64,000 bases of DNA from Arion vulgaris (lineage: Eukaryota; Mollusca; Gastropoda; Stylommatophora; Arionidae). The translations under genes were made by a program, and so were the position numbers. The DNA is taken from positions 29,297,253 to 29,361,252 of the forward strand of contig CM036767.1 of the NCBI GenBank assembly GCA_020796225.1. Reading direction: 5' to 3'. Position 1 is the stretch's first letter, and the number at the start of each line of letters is the position of its first letter. Under the pieces are notes generated by a model. It was not told where the DNA came from, ran no database searches, and saw only the letters and a program-made list of their open reading frames with translations. Positions 30,241 to 42,079 of the stretch are shown in pieces.

Positions 30241-30475
30241 AAGGTGTTGTCCTCTATGACAAAGTGGTTAAGAAATTTACCTGTCGTTCTGAAGGTTGTG
30301 AATTCTAATCTGGACCGAATCACATGTGGAATTTTTCTGAGTTTCCTAGGATTATTGCTGGAGCTATAGAGTTTGTGTAACACTCTCTGCAGATGTCGTG
30401 TAATTTCTGTAGACAAAGCCATATGGGGATAACCAGTGTAATGAAGTTAATCCTTCTCCTTTAAGACTTTTTTTA
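30240..30475 (+). repeat. SINE family 1 copy
   Basis: A box-like 'tatgacaaagtggttaag', degraded B box 'gtgaattctaatctgg', body 'aacactctctgcagatgtcg', end 'gtaatgaagttaatcc'. Confidence 0.7.
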
Positions 30476-32019
30476 GAAACAAAGTAAAAGGATATTGTAT
30501 GTGGGCGCATAATTAATTTGAATCTTTCTAAAGAAAGAAAGCTACCAAAAGAGGTCAAAAGAAAAAGATGTAAGAACATTTCCCACAACATACCCCTTGG
30601 TATAAAGTTTATTTTGTTGTAAAGGTAGGAAAATGTAATTACTAACAAATATTGAGTGATGATATAGTAGTAGTTATGGTTCCTAATGGCAACAGGTTGC
30701 CCCATAATTGCTCCGTTCCTATACCAGCAAACACCACCTAAAATGTTATTTCATGTGAACTCGTGAAGAAAACAGAAGTCCCGACACAAACAAGCAGCTT
30801 GCACACATTAAATGTATAAGGTAGCTGCCAGAGTACCAACACCACCGTCTGCCAACTGAATTTGCAATTAACATTGAAAGAAATAGCCATCATGATAAAA
30901 AAACAGCAGACTATATAAGACAGCTGCTAGATCGCTGGTGACTAATTGTAGGCTAGTTTCTGAACATCCATTTCATAACACAACTAAAAAGCATTCCAAA
31001 TGAAATTCAGTGTCGCTGCAAGCACTAATCTAGGTAGCTCGACAATAAAACTAGTCCCTTCAAGTTCAAACATGAGGAAAAATGTGCTAGCAACCGCATC
31101 CAGAAGCAAACAACACTCCAGGGTCTCACTCGTCTCTCCGTCATGTTTGCCAGCCCCACCCCTAACGCTAGTGAGTAATGATAAGGAAAAGAAATTAAGA
31201 GGAGACTGGAGACATTTACAGCTGTGTTTTATCTCATTCATCTAGAATTAAAAAACACAAGCTTGAAGTTTACACAACAAATTTAATGGAGATATTTGAC
31301 CATGATTACATACTTGCACATGTAATTCATCCAAAAACTTTCAGTAGATTATCAGAAGTAAGACCCTTACAAGGTCTGATTGTTTCCACACTATTTATAT
31401 ATAGCATTAAATTATGTGAATTTAAAATATGGTGAAAGACGTACATATAGTACACAACCAGGTACATTGCATATGATTTCTTTTTCCGATTATGTGTACA
31501 GAAAATAGAGTTGTCCCTATGCAAAGTTGCAAAACTATAATAGTTTATATGAAAATGTTATAGAGAAAAATTATGAATTCAGTTACAGTCCTGTGACGTG
31601 ACAGTTTTTTAAACAAATTAATTATCCATATACAGTAGACTCTGAGTTAACTGGTGCCCATTGGGGATTGGTAGATGCTGGATAAATGTAGTTTCTGGTC
31701 GATTATTTATTTTCTCCACTTCAACACTACAATGCCTGTTTTATAATTCTTTGATCCAAACATATCTCTATAAATCTATGTTGAAATGTATTTAACTTAC
31801 TTTCTATATATTTTATTTTTCCCAACTCTCATTGGCATATATTAGGATTGGTATTACATTGAAATTAAAAATTTATAATTTAGTTTTAAAACTATAACTT
31901 GGAGTTACATATTTTATTTATACTTTTAAAAACTGATGTAGCTTTGACAATTTCAACCATAAACCAGTCGTTTTAACCATTTTTAGCACAAACTGTGAAC
32001 TATCATGTCATTCAAGCCT
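30476..32019. other. Gene-free AT-rich region
   Basis: Overlapping open frames on both strands at 30984-31245 have no recognised domain and no partner exons in phase. The remainder shows no recognisable repeat structure. Confidence 0.4.
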
Positions 32020-32215
32020 TTGATGTTTATTATTTTAGCTGATATTACATAGTATCTCAGACTATTCCACAGGGAGATTCTGTGTAGACTATCAAAAGCA
32101 TTTTTGAAATCTATTAAATTTAGGATATGTTTATGTTGCTTCTCAATATGTTCCTCTAAGGTTAGTCTTAGGGTAATTATTTGGTCTAACCAGCTTGCTC
32201 TTCTCTCAGGGTTGT
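32020..32215 (-). pseudogene. Non-LTR reverse transcriptase fragment
   Basis: Minus-strand reading: GYNPERRASWLDQIITLRL ... LIDFKNAFDSLHRISLW ... AKIINIKG. The DFKNAFDS block is RT domain A with its catalytic Asp. It has no continuation. Confidence 0.7.
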
Positions 32216-33114
32216 ATCCATTGCACCTTTGATTCTACTGAGAATGATTTTGCACTAGTCATTACTGATAACAAGCTGATCGATCCCACTCTAGTACAAT
32301 CAACTGATCAGATACTAAGATTAAATCAAACATGGTTGCAACAAGCTCAGAAAATGAACTTTTCCAAACACCACATTAATACATTTTTTTAAAACACCAA
32401 AAAGTATATCACGGAGATAAAAGTAATAAACATACACATTTTTTAGCACCTCATCCTATGATGATAAGACCTTCTTTAGGAATTGTGAATATTTGCCATC
32501 AATGTTATGTTAATTTTACTGTATAAATTAGTAACAAAATGCATACAACTATAAATCAACTTTTAAACAAAAAGTGTCTGGGATCAATCACAAGAAAATG
32601 CTAACAGAAGGCACTAGCTTGATTTGATAACATATTTCTAAGAACAAACATTTTGATCAAATTTATCTCCATAAATAAGAGATGTGATGTGTGCCAGCAT
32701 CCTTTAATTGAACAAGCTACAGTTTTCTCTACAGTAAACTCTTAAAACGCTCCTTGTGGAGGTCATCGATAGCAAAGTTGAAAAAAAAACTGCACCAGTG
32801 ACCATGTGCTGTGGAAATTCCAGGGGTCGATACCAGCTTGGGTGACAAATTCTTGATGTGCATATAGTACATGGCTGTACTAAAGGAAACTCTGTTCCTT
32901 TACTTGATGATCTAAATTACAAGTACTTCTGAAGTTGGAGTATGGCCTGACTGAATGATAAGGGTCACTGGTGATAAGGAAAACAAGCCTTCACTGATAA
33001 TGCAGTCAGAGTGGGAGGCGTAGTGTCTGAATTAACTGCGGGCAAACTGTTCTGCAATAGCTTCAGCTTGATATTAAAGAACATAATATTAAAGAACATA
33101 ATATTAAATATTTC
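32216..33114. other. Gene-free AT-rich region
   Basis: No domain recognised. A short direct repeat of 'ataatattaaagaac' type occurs at 33069-33105. Confidence 0.4.
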
Positions 33115-33335
33115 TGACACATTAAACGACATGAGTGCCTAGAGAAGATAATTTTGGAGGGAATGGTGCCTGGAAGAAGAATGAGATGAAGAACTAGAAG
33201 ACGATGGGTGCAAGATGTCGCTGACGATCTGAGTATTGACTGCTGCTGACCTCGTTCAACTTGCAAAGAACAGAGTTTTTTCAGGACTGCTGTTATAGGA
33301 GCCAAGTTCCGGAAGGGACAAGCTACTTGATGATG
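33115..33335 (+). pseudogene. RTE-like LINE 3' end
   Basis: Plus-strand reading: ILEGMVPGRRMR, RTRRRWVQDVADDLSI and TAVIGAKFRKGQAT before a TGATGATGA tail. The order matches BovB/RTE termini. Confidence 0.7.
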
Positions 33336-33489
33336 AAATGAAAAAACCTTGTAATTTGAGCCAAATAGTGTAAGTACATTGTACAACTAGGTTATAGTGA
33401 AGCTGCAATATTTGTACCTTTCGGACCAGAACATCCGATTTTAGCATGACTAACTATCTCAAAAACTAAGCTGTGACACTTTTAACTTG

Positions 33490-34200
33490 TTCATGGAGTT
33501 AAGTTGGCGACTTATCTCAGGCATCTCATCTTGCAGATGTTGAATTGGATAGTGTCCATGTCTGGCACTGGTAGCATAGAGTATAACTAGAAATACTATC
33601 GTAATTTATTCTTCCTTTGTGCTGAAAAGAATGATTGTTCTGTTGTGCCTTTTAACCTCATACATTTGTTTTCAGCATGACATTATAAGGATCAACTTTA
33701 CCTTCCCTCTTCGATCCTTACAAGCATAGTCATACTGCAAAATATGGAACGATGACATAAAGAACAGCCGTAAGAAAACCAAGAACAGCTTACAAAGTAT
33801 CTTAGAAAAAGCACACGCAAGTTCACTACTACATTTCTATTCACTCCTTGTGTACCAAACGCCACACTATGTAGCTTTAGGTTGGATGCCTTTTAACATG
33901 GGGCCACACTAAAGAGCGTTTTTTATTCTAAAAACAAATAGCTTGTAAAAACATAGCTTTTGCCCTGCTCCACTAGAGTTAATTTATGGTTCCTTTGTGC
34001 TGAAAAAGAATGATTGTTATGTTGTTCCTTTTAGCCGTATACATTTGTTTCCAACTTAGCATTTTAAGGATCGGCTTTACCTTCACTCTTCGATCCTTAC
34101 ATGCATAGTCATACTGCAATGATGCAGTCAGTATCCAGAACCACCACTTGAAGGTGGGGTAAGGTTTTGGTCAGCTCTGCTTCAGGATAAAACATGCACA
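33490..34200. repeat. Repeat D, two direct copies
   Basis: Copy 1 (about 33490-33745) and copy 2 (about 33950-34200) share 'gttcctttgtgctgaaaa', 'gaatgattgtt', 'tcgatccttac' and 'catagtcatactgcaa'. A third related copy is at 57470-57690. Confidence 0.7.
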
Positions 34201-34509
34201 TTTTCTAAATCTTGAAAACATATTCATAAACTCTTTATTTTTCATTCGTGAGATACTTGTGGATTTGGCAGAGTATAATGGCACCAAAATATGGCCTTGA
34301 ATTTGTGGCACAGCTTTTTGTACCTAATCTACCCAGCGGCAAATTGGTATATGTGAGTTCTGAGTTGGGGAAAAACGTAAGAATCTTTGTTGCCGTTATT
34401 GTGCAAGTGTTATCTCTCTCTCGATCACCGCCCAGACCGATGTACCAGACTTCCCATAAATTCTATTCATGTGGAAATCTGATTCATGCAGCCTTACCAT
34501 TGGTGTGTT

Positions 34510-34745
34510 TTACGTCACATCTTCAGCACCATTTGGAGCTCTGGTGCTTATCCTTCGCGATGTGTCTGGTTTCAGCCAGCGTTTGCTTGGTTCGCTCTCC
34601 ATTCTGTATCCATCTAGTGTTTTTTACGGTGTGGGGTGGCTAGCTCCACCCCCAACCTCCTTAGTCGCCTCTTACGACATGCATGGCACGTAACAGTGGT
34701 TCTATTCTTTACACCCCAAATTGGGCCCTGACAACCACTCGGGCG
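34510..34745 (-). repeat. SINE Y copy
   Basis: Shares 'tttggagctctggtgcttat', 'tttcagccagcg', the core 'gtcgcctcttacgacatgc' and the end 'ttctattctttacacccc...ccactcgggcgg' with the TSD-flanked copy at 38856. Confidence 0.75.
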
Positions 34746-34799
34746 GTGCAAGTGTTATGAGGATGACACTTTCAATTAGCTGAAAGAGGTTGAGCAGCC

Positions 34800-35235
34800 C
34801 GATTGATTGGACTATTATCATTGCACTTCAGTGAGTAACCATGTATGCTTCGATCCCTTTCTTACACAGGAGGATCTCAGCTGCAGTGCATGAACTCTGT
34901 CACACCGGCAGGGTCCCGATGTAATTTTGAAGATTATGAGGATATTTTTGTAGGAATTTTATTTTTAATCTTTTCTAATGAATTTTGCCTGGGCAGTGGC
35001 TTTCCAGCTTGCTCTTCTCAATTTTGAACTGCTGTGAGTTCTTTTACGTGCTCAAATTGGAGATGGGACCTACTTTTTATCATCCATCGCCGATAGGACT
35101 AGGAACTCGACTTCACCTACACTGTGATCAGGGAACTCTGAAAAATATCCAGATGGCTCCACGAGGGAACGAACCTGGTACCTTTGGAGCGAGAGACGAG
35201 CACCTAACCTCTACCCCACAGAGACCCCTTCTGAG
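34800..35235 (-). repeat. SINE A, near full length (~435 bp)
   Basis: Reverse complement starts 'ggggtctctgtggggtagag' (A box), has a B box 'ccaggttcgttccc', the body and a 3' domain 'gctgagatcctcctgtgtaa', and ends in a TCAAT-type tail. It is the most complete copy in the window. Confidence 0.85.
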
Positions 35236-35274
35236 TATAGAGATAATGATTCTAACCAGTTTTCCAGATTAACT

Positions 35275-36655
35275 TAAGTGTTTATAGGTCAAAAAGGAAC
35301 CCACTGGGGCGCAGATGCAAACACTACACGCCAAATATACACAGGATATGTACGTCCAAAACTGGAGTATGGCACAGGAGCCTACACAACCGCAGCACAA
35401 ACAAATCTACACAAGATAGATAAAATACAGAACACAGGCCTCAGAATCATCACCGGAAGTCTGAGAAGTACACAAATCAAAGATCTAGAAGCAACTGCTG
35501 GCATTGAGAGCCTGGGACGATGCAGGGAACAAAAAATACTCACACTATCAGAAAAGTTCAAACGCACAGAAAATAACCCCATGCACCAAACAATCAACGA
35601 ACCAACCAAAACCGCATAAAAAGACACAGCTTCCATCACTTGTCAAAATCACTCTCTGCAAAAACATGGACATCCTCTCAAAAGACCCAGCAACCTGGGA
35701 AATGATAGTACCATTCAACAACACAGACCTACAGCCCAACTTCACAGTGATAACAACAATTCCAAATGTAGACAAAAAGGGTGAAGAAACAGGTCCCATC
35801 TTGAGAGCAAAGACACTAGAACACATTGACACCTCATACCCCCATCCCGAGTGGACCCATATATACACAGACGGATCATCAGACACGACAGCGAGGAAAG
35901 GAGGGCCGGAACCATCATCATACTCCAAGATGGCACTACACTAACAAATTCAAGTGCCACTGGAGTACTATCAACAAATTTTAGAGCCGAACAACAGGCA
36001 ATTGTGGATGTCTCAAAAATACTGCAGCAAAGAAGCATCCAAAACAACAAACTTGTCTTCCTTTGTCAGTCCTGCAGGCCACACAAAGGGAACCACAAGA
36101 TAACATGGAAAGAGAGCTAACACTACAGCTAAACAAGCTCTCAGAACACAACAAAATTATTCTCCAGTGGATACCAGCCCACTGTATGCTCCAGGAAATG
36201 AGAGAGCAGACATGCTGGCTAAGGAGGGACAAAACTTACACAACAGAAACACCCAGTATCACTACCAGAAATCAAGACACATATCAAAAGAAGGTACAAA
36301 GAGGAATGGAGGCAACAAACCCACAGCAAACACCCACAAGATCCCATCAGCAGACTAAACAGAAAACAGCACACAACAATCTTTCGCCTAAGAACAGGTC
36401 ACTGCAGGCTCAACCGCCACATGCACAGAATAAAGCCTTCTCAGACTGCACAGTGTGCATGCCAGACAGAAACACAGACTCCAGAGCACATCCTGCAGTC
36501 ATGTCCATCATACATACACCAACGAAATGAAACATGGCCTCATGAACAAAGCTTACAGACCAAGCTATGGGAACTCTCGAAGAACTCCAACTGACATGCA
36601 GCTTCATAGAGGCAACCCATCTCATGATTTAGACGAGCATATGAAACCGAAAGCA
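35275..36655 (+). pseudogene. Jockey-like LINE: RT tail, RNase H, zinc knuckle
   Basis: Order: YVRPKLEYGTGAYTTAA (RT thumb, 35345), GLRIITGSLRSTQI, then after frameshifts HIYTDGSSDTTARKGG (RNase H start, about 35850), NFRAEQQAIVDVSKIL, ILQWIPAHC ... GNERADMLAKEG (about 36155-36225), FRLRTGHCRLNRHMH and CQTETQTPEHILQSC (about 36460-36510). At least three frameshifts inactivate it. It is 5'-truncated within the RT. Confidence 0.85.
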
Positions 36656-36684
36656 AAGAAGAAGAAGATAGGTCAAAAATTGAC

Positions 36685-36845
36685 TTTACTGCACCAGGTT
36701 TACCAATATGACTCGGCCCTTTTCCACAGAAATGATACACAGCCTGCTGTGTATTGCAACAAACTGCGTATCCCCAGATTCGAACCCAAGACCTTCAGAA
36801 AGCAGCCCAAACATATTAACCACATCACCACAGAGACCCCACATC
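36685..36845 (-). repeat. SINE family 1 copy
   Basis: The reverse complement shows 'ggggtctctgtggtgatgtg' (A box) and 'cttgggttcgaatctgg' (B box). It follows directly on the LINE 3' end. Confidence 0.7.
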
Positions 36846-37111
36846 AACTTATGTTATATTAAAACATATTTATTAATAAAAAAAAAAAAAATATTTTGTA
36901 CTCTCTCCACTTCTTGAACGTGGTAAATAATAGAAATAACAAAACTTTCATTTTGGCGGACAACAAAATGGCACAAAATTTAGAATATAAGTTACCTTAT
37001 TTTTGTGGCCTTATACAATTTTTATAATATCCTTTCATTTTATAACAATATTTTTGGAAGACAAGTGTAAAGATTTTCTTATTAGATTGCATAGTTAACA
37101 CACAATCCAGC

Positions 37112-37113
<2 letters not shown>

Positions 37114-37174
<61 letters not shown>
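37114..37174. repeat. (AT)n microsatellite
   Basis: About 60 bp of uninterrupted AT dinucleotides. Confidence 0.95.
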
Positions 37175-37177
<3 letters not shown>

Positions 37178-37734
37178 AACAATGTTTGCAAATGAACAAA
37201 AGGTTTTTAAAAAGAAGAATTTGTTGTTCAAAGTGATATTTTAAACCGTGTAAAATTCACACAACAAAAATCATTTCTCCGTCTTATGTTATTTTAAGGC
37301 AATGCATCTTGCTTTCCCTCTTGCATTTATATGTATGTTTCCACACTTACAGCTAGTTTAAAAAAAAATTTAGAACCAGCAAATCATTTTCAAAATTACA
37401 CAGAATTTAGTTCTTGAAATAAGAATTAATCTTTCTGCTTGTCTATGCATGTCTTATTTAACAATAAACCAGCCATTTGGGTTATATATGGAGGATGTAT
37501 TGACTATACGAGGAGGCAAAAAAATATCTGGCAGAGAACAGTAGATATGACAACAGAGGTTGGACCTCATGGGCAAAGCTAATGAAAAAACCTATTGGTA
37601 CTATCTTTAATTCCACTTTTTGGGAGGTGTAGGACGGGATGGGGGAGGGTGGGCATGTGCCTGTGGAATTTAATGGCTAGTGCAGTCACCAGAAAACTGT
37701 TGAGGTTAAGATTTTCTTTATGTTCCTGACAGAA
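37175..37734. other. AT-rich spacer
   Basis: No recognised gene or repeat apart from general AT richness and a G-rich patch near 37620-37670. Confidence 0.4.
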
Positions 37735-37815
37735 AAAATTCAGTGTTCCTATCCTGGATTGAACCTAAGTCTCCTGCCCGCATGGGAGCTGTGCTCTAAT
37801 TCATTCTGTCAGACA
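37735..37815 (-). repeat. tRNA-related SINE head
   Basis: Reverse complement: 'gaattagagcacagctcc' (A box-like) and 'cttaggttcaatcc' (B box). It is different from the other SINE families here. Confidence 0.55.
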
Positions 37816-38200
37816 CCACACTAAAAAACTAATGAAAAACTCAAAATCTAAATTGGTGGTGAGCGACAGCTGCAGACCTATATTCCCCTGGGAACCAGAG
37901 TTTAATTTCCAGCTTTAATAGGACAATAGGTGTGATTACCTGGCATAACTAATCACCTGAGCACAGACAAAAAAGTTGCAGTAATCAAGTAACTTTAACA
38001 TTATTTACTTAAAAGATCCAAAATGGTAACATTTCTTTGAACTGGCTAGTTATTTTTAAAAATTGTTTGGATGTCTGAATATCTTTACATGACATTCTAT
38101 GTGTTCGAAAATATTTGGTTAAAACAAATTTTAAAACTAATTCAACTTTTGATAAACTTAGCAACATTCCGGAAAAGAATTTCACCACACTTAACCTTAA

Positions 38201-38507
38201 CTCGTTCCACGCGCAGTTATTTCCTCAATTTTTAAGCAGTTAATTCAAGGAAGTAAAAACAAAAAATTATTAAAAATTTAAACGATCCCAACTATTCGTC
38301 AATTAATAAACATATATATATATTTTTATATACTAAATTGAAGAAAACTTCACAACCCAATAGAATAACAAGGTTAAAAAGTAGTATACTTAAAACAGCA
38401 GAAGTAAAACAAGAAAGACTTCTTATAAGGGAAGCAACTCTATGGCGCAGTGTGCGGCTTATAGCGTAACGGACTTCCGCCGTGTGCGGCTTAAAGCATG
38501 GAAAGAG
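38201..38507. mobile_element. TTAA MITE, 307 bp, related to the 11.2-kb element
   Basis: TTAA at 38197-38200 and 38508-38511. Ends CTCGTTCCACGC and (complement) CTCTTTCCATGC. Internal blocks 'aaacatatatatat', 'gaagaaaactt...caacc' and 'gcgcagtgtgcggctta' are shared with 11227-12122. It is a shorter deletion derivative. Confidence 0.8.
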
Positions 38508-38511
38508 TTAA

Positions 38512-38843
38512 CTCTACTAGCTGGTTCTTCACATACAGCGGTCAAACCTTCAGTCAGTAGTGCTTGACCAAAATGTCTACAGGTGTATATTACCTTTATA
38601 TTATAGATCAATATTTCTTCAGCAAATTGTCAGTTATCTCACAATATAAGCTGAACTGGTTTTAATTTTCTTTTGCTTGTGAGAAAATGACATTCATGAA
38701 CTTCTCTGATCTGTCTTGCCTGTTTACTTCTTCATATGATGTAACCATGGCAAGTGGACATGGTAGAAACTAGGTCTGACATATTGACTCGAAAGTTATA
38801 AACATTTCAAGTGTTTTTATTGACACCCTTAATGTCTGTGTAT
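38512..38843. other. Spacer, nothing recognised
   Basis: No coding or repeat signal recognised. Confidence 0.35.
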
Positions 38844-38855
38844 GCATGCGTGGAT

Positions 38856-39107
38856 CTTCTTCTTCTTTGCGTTCGTTCTTTACGACCAATTTTAATCACT
38901 CTTTGTGATATGTTTGATCTTTGCCAAGAACGTGTATATGTTGCACATTGGTTTAGTAGGCCCCTAAACGCATAGACTTCTACACATTTAGGACACATGC
39001 ATCCGATTTCAGCCAAACCTCCTTAGTCGCTCTTATGACATGCGTGGCAGGTAACAGTGGTTCTATTCTTTACACCCCAAATTTGGGCCCCGGTAACCAC
39101 TCGGGCG
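38856..39107 (-). repeat. SINE Y, full copy with TSD
   Basis: Direct repeats GCATGCGTGGAT (38844-38855) and GCATGCATGGAT (39108-39119) fix the ends. The left end is 'cttcttcttc', the complement of a (GAA)n tail; the right end is 'ccactcgggcgg'. The core is 'gtcgctcttatgacatgc'. Confidence 0.85.
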
Positions 39108-39269
39108 GCATGCATGGATGTTATGTATGAACAAACGCAGCAAGTTACTCTAGCCTTTTCTTAGCTTTCCAATTTTAACAAATTTAAGTTGCATTTGAAT
39201 TGTTCTCCCTCTAATTCTTCTAAAGCTATAAAACATTATAAAACAAGATATGCCATGTCATCAACAATA

Positions 39270-40605
39270 AACATAATGAAATGAAAATTGTGGCATATCC
39301 TTTACAGGACGTCAACATCATCCACAGTAAACAAGTCATTGATTTTCTAGGCACCACTGTTCAGATGTCAACTGACAAAGCAAAAGGCTCATCTAACATC
39401 CAAAAAAACAATGCAGAACTCCAATGTGTAGAGAGCTACGAATACGTGGGCTCAATAATTAACAATAACGGTGACTGCTTCAAAGAGATCTCAAGAAAAT
39501 TGGCAATAGCAATCAAGAAGTTAAACACTATTAAGAACATGTGGCAAAGCACCAGCAAAATATTAAAAATATTGAGAACATGTATTTTTTCCAGTGGCTA
39601 CTCATGGTTGTGAATCATGGACCATTACACAAACAAGAACGAAAATCCAGTCCTTCAAACTAAATGCTACAGAAAGATCCTACGAATACCATGGACAGAA
39701 AAAAGAAAGAACACTGATGTCCTGAAAGAACTGAACGTTAAAGACAATTGACTGATAACATACTATGCAAAAATTTAGATACTTTGGTCACATTAAACGT
39801 CAACATCAATGGCAGTACAATAGAGCAAGTACAGGAATTCAAGTACCTAGGAAGCATATTTACAGAGGATGGAAAACTCGACAGAGATAGAAACTATAGA
39901 GTCCAGAAAGCAAATGCAATAACCAACCAATTAGAGCCACTACTTAGACATCCAAACATCTCACTGACAGCTAAACAACAATTGATCAACAGCATCTTCA
40001 TACTCACTCTATGTTACCAGTACCAAACATGGACAATGAATAGTAACATGTGAAATGAGATGTCTCCGCAAAGTGACCAACAACACAAGAATCAACAGAG
40101 TAACGAATACCAGCATCAGAGAAAGGGTTGGAACAAGACTGTGCTTGAATTATATAGCGAAACAGAGAATGAAGTGGTTTGGCCACTTAGTAAGAATGCG
40201 AACAGACCAAACTGCCTAAGAAGCTTTCCACAACAGAATATCAGGAAGGAAGGCGAGAGGAAAACCGAGCAAAAGTTGGATAGATAACGTAGTTGAACTC
40301 TGCCAGGGGACTAAGAAAACCGTTATACAAGTCACCAGAGAAGCGCAGGACAAGTACATAAAACCACGACACTGGGTTAACAACCCGGTAACAGTGAGCT
40401 GACAAAAGAAGAGGATGGCCTAGAGAGAACATTATGAGAGGGCAGGGTCCCAGGATGCAGAGGCAGACCAAGAAGAAGATGGCTACAGGATATTAAAGAA
40501 ACTATGAATATGACCATTGACGAAGTGGGTGAACTGGCTAAAGACAGAGTGAATTTCAGATGTGCTGCAAAGAGGGTAACGCCCTATATACGCACCTTGA
40601 TGATG
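39270..40605 (+). pseudogene. RTE/BovB-like LINE interrupted by another LINE
   Basis: The left part (39270-39802) reads YEYVGSIINNNGDCFKEI, KKLNTIKNMWQS, KILRIPWTEKRK and FRYFGHIKR. The reading resumes at about 40414 with DGLERT, then the 'cagggtcccaggatgcagaggcag' region (RGRPRRRWLQDIKE-like), and ends with IDEVGELAKDRVNF and a TGATGATGATG tail at 40605. The uninterrupted order is seen at 57065-57315. Confidence 0.75.
39803..40413 (+). mobile_element. Family A LINE inserted in the RTE-like LINE
   Basis: A 5'-truncated copy of about 610 bp: INGSTIEQVQEFKYLGSIF, LRHPNISLTAKQQLINSIF, LTLCYQYQTWT, RQRMKWFGHLVRM, and a GAAGA-type 3' tail. It splits the host LINE in the middle of its GH(I/V)KRHDGL block. 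Confidence 0.75.
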
Positions 40606-40609
40606 ATGA

Positions 40610-40785
40610 TGACTGTTCAGTAGTTTTTCATTGCTTTCTGAACGAGGTCTATTTTTACTGTTCGTTAAAATTCACTGGACGAATTTGCTTCCAAACAGCT
40701 GTGATGTCGTGTTTGAACCAGGTACTCTTGGGTTGTGATCAAGCCCATTATCACTACAGCTAAGCCATAGATGCCCATCATAAAT
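40610..40785 (-). repeat. tRNA-derived SINE E
   Basis: Reverse complement: 'tatggcttagctgtagtg' (A box), 'cctggttcaaacacg' (B box), body ending 'gttcagaaagcaatg'. A second copy is at 44120-44298. Confidence 0.7.
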
Positions 40786-40954
40786 ATAATAAAAAAATGA
40801 AATCGATGACAAAAATATGTAGTAAGTAAAGACAAAGGTACCAGCTTACAACAAAGGTAAAATGTAAGATACATAACATTCTCAAAATGAGTTGAAATCA
40901 CAGGTAATATCCAGAATACTTGGAAAGATAATGTACAAGTTCTATGATTTCTTC

Positions 40955-41095
40955 TTATCGTTCGTTCTTTTTGATCATTCTAATTGTGACATATAAACAG
41001 CCTTTGCCAAGAACGGTTTTTTACGTTACATCATTCAGCGCCATTTGGAGCTCTGGTGCTTATCCTTCGGCGATGTGTCCTGTTTCAGCCAGCGA
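40955..41095 (-). repeat. SINE Y, partial
   Basis: Contains 'cgttcgttctttttgatca', 'gccatttggagctctggtgc' and 'tttcagccagcg'. It ends where the minus-strand zinc-finger LINE starts. Confidence 0.7.
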
Positions 41096-42030
41096 TTCTA
41101 TGATTTAAGATCTAATAGCCGTCCATCGCAAGCGATGATGACAACAATCTCAGACGTGTACTGTTGCACCTCTCTGGTGTGTGCGGAGGTGACTGTAGAG
41201 TCCAATCCTAGAACAGAATCCCGACCACAGGTGGGGCATACATGATCAAGGTTAGACATGTGCGTGTTGTGTGCTCTGTCTTTTCGCGCTGCTCGTTTTC
41301 TCTGTGACTCAACAATACGATGATTCTCAGCTATTCGGGTTCCTCTTTTGTCGTTACAGCGCCACATTTGGCGATCTTGCGCAAGGATTCCCAGCACGTA
41401 TTGTCTATATCGAAGCATTTCAGAGACACTTTAAGAGTGTCTTTAAAGCATTTTTCTGTCCACCAGCTGAACGTCTGCCCCTTCAAGCTTGCCATACATC
41501 AACTGTTTTGGGATGCGTTTATCAGGCATTCGAGCAACGTGACCGACCCATCTCAGTTGGGCCTTCTGCAACAGGGTGTTGACGCTTGGGATCTTTGCTC
41601 TTGTGAGGACTTCGCTGTCTGGAATTTTGTCCTGCCAGTTTATTTTTAGTATTCTGCGTAGACAGCTTGTGTGGAAATGGTTTAATTTTCTTGCGTGTCT
41701 GCTATACACTGTCCATGTCTCGCTTGCGTACAGCAGCGTTGTTAGCACTATGGCCTGGTAAACTTTCAGCTTTGTGACTATGCTTATCCCTTCCGTTCCC
41801 ACACAGTGACACGTAACCTTCTGAACGCAGCACTGGCTTTGGATATCCTATTGTGGACCTCAGAATCTATGTTTGCCGATCTGGATAGGAGGCTGCCAAG
41901 ATAAGCAAAGTTGTCCGTTGACTGGAGACGCTGGTGTTTAATGTTGATGACTGGATCGTAATACTGTTCTCTAGGGCGGGCTGGAACATGACCTCTGTTT
42001 TTTTGTGTGTTAATGGTGATTTAAGATACA
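41095..42030 (-). pseudogene. Zinc-finger LINE, RT C-terminus plus C2H2 finger (copy 1)
   Basis: Minus-strand reading: ISIVTKLKVYQAIVLTTLLY, ETWTVYSRHARKLNHFHTS, CLRRILKINWQDKIPDSEVL, LRWVGHVARMPDKRIPK, then a frameshift, QRKRAARKDRAHNTHM and a C2H2 finger (CPTC ... with a frameshift before the His pair, about 41190). 5'-truncated at about 42030. Very similar to the plus-strand copy at 50379-51905. Confidence 0.85.
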
Positions 42031-42079
42031 TACTTGGTGATGGTGATCAGCTAATAGTTTCATAAGTAAAACCATTATT

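Noticed and set aside
31000..31245. Overlapping plus and minus frames of 81-85 codons
   Set aside because: No family recognised, no convincing flanking splice sites, and mutually antisense; not called as a gene.
35275..36655. Endogenous retrovirus or LTR retrotransposon based on the RNase H domain
   Set aside because: No LTRs, protease or integrase. The RNase H is followed by the zinc knuckle of non-LTR elements, and the copy is 5'-truncated.
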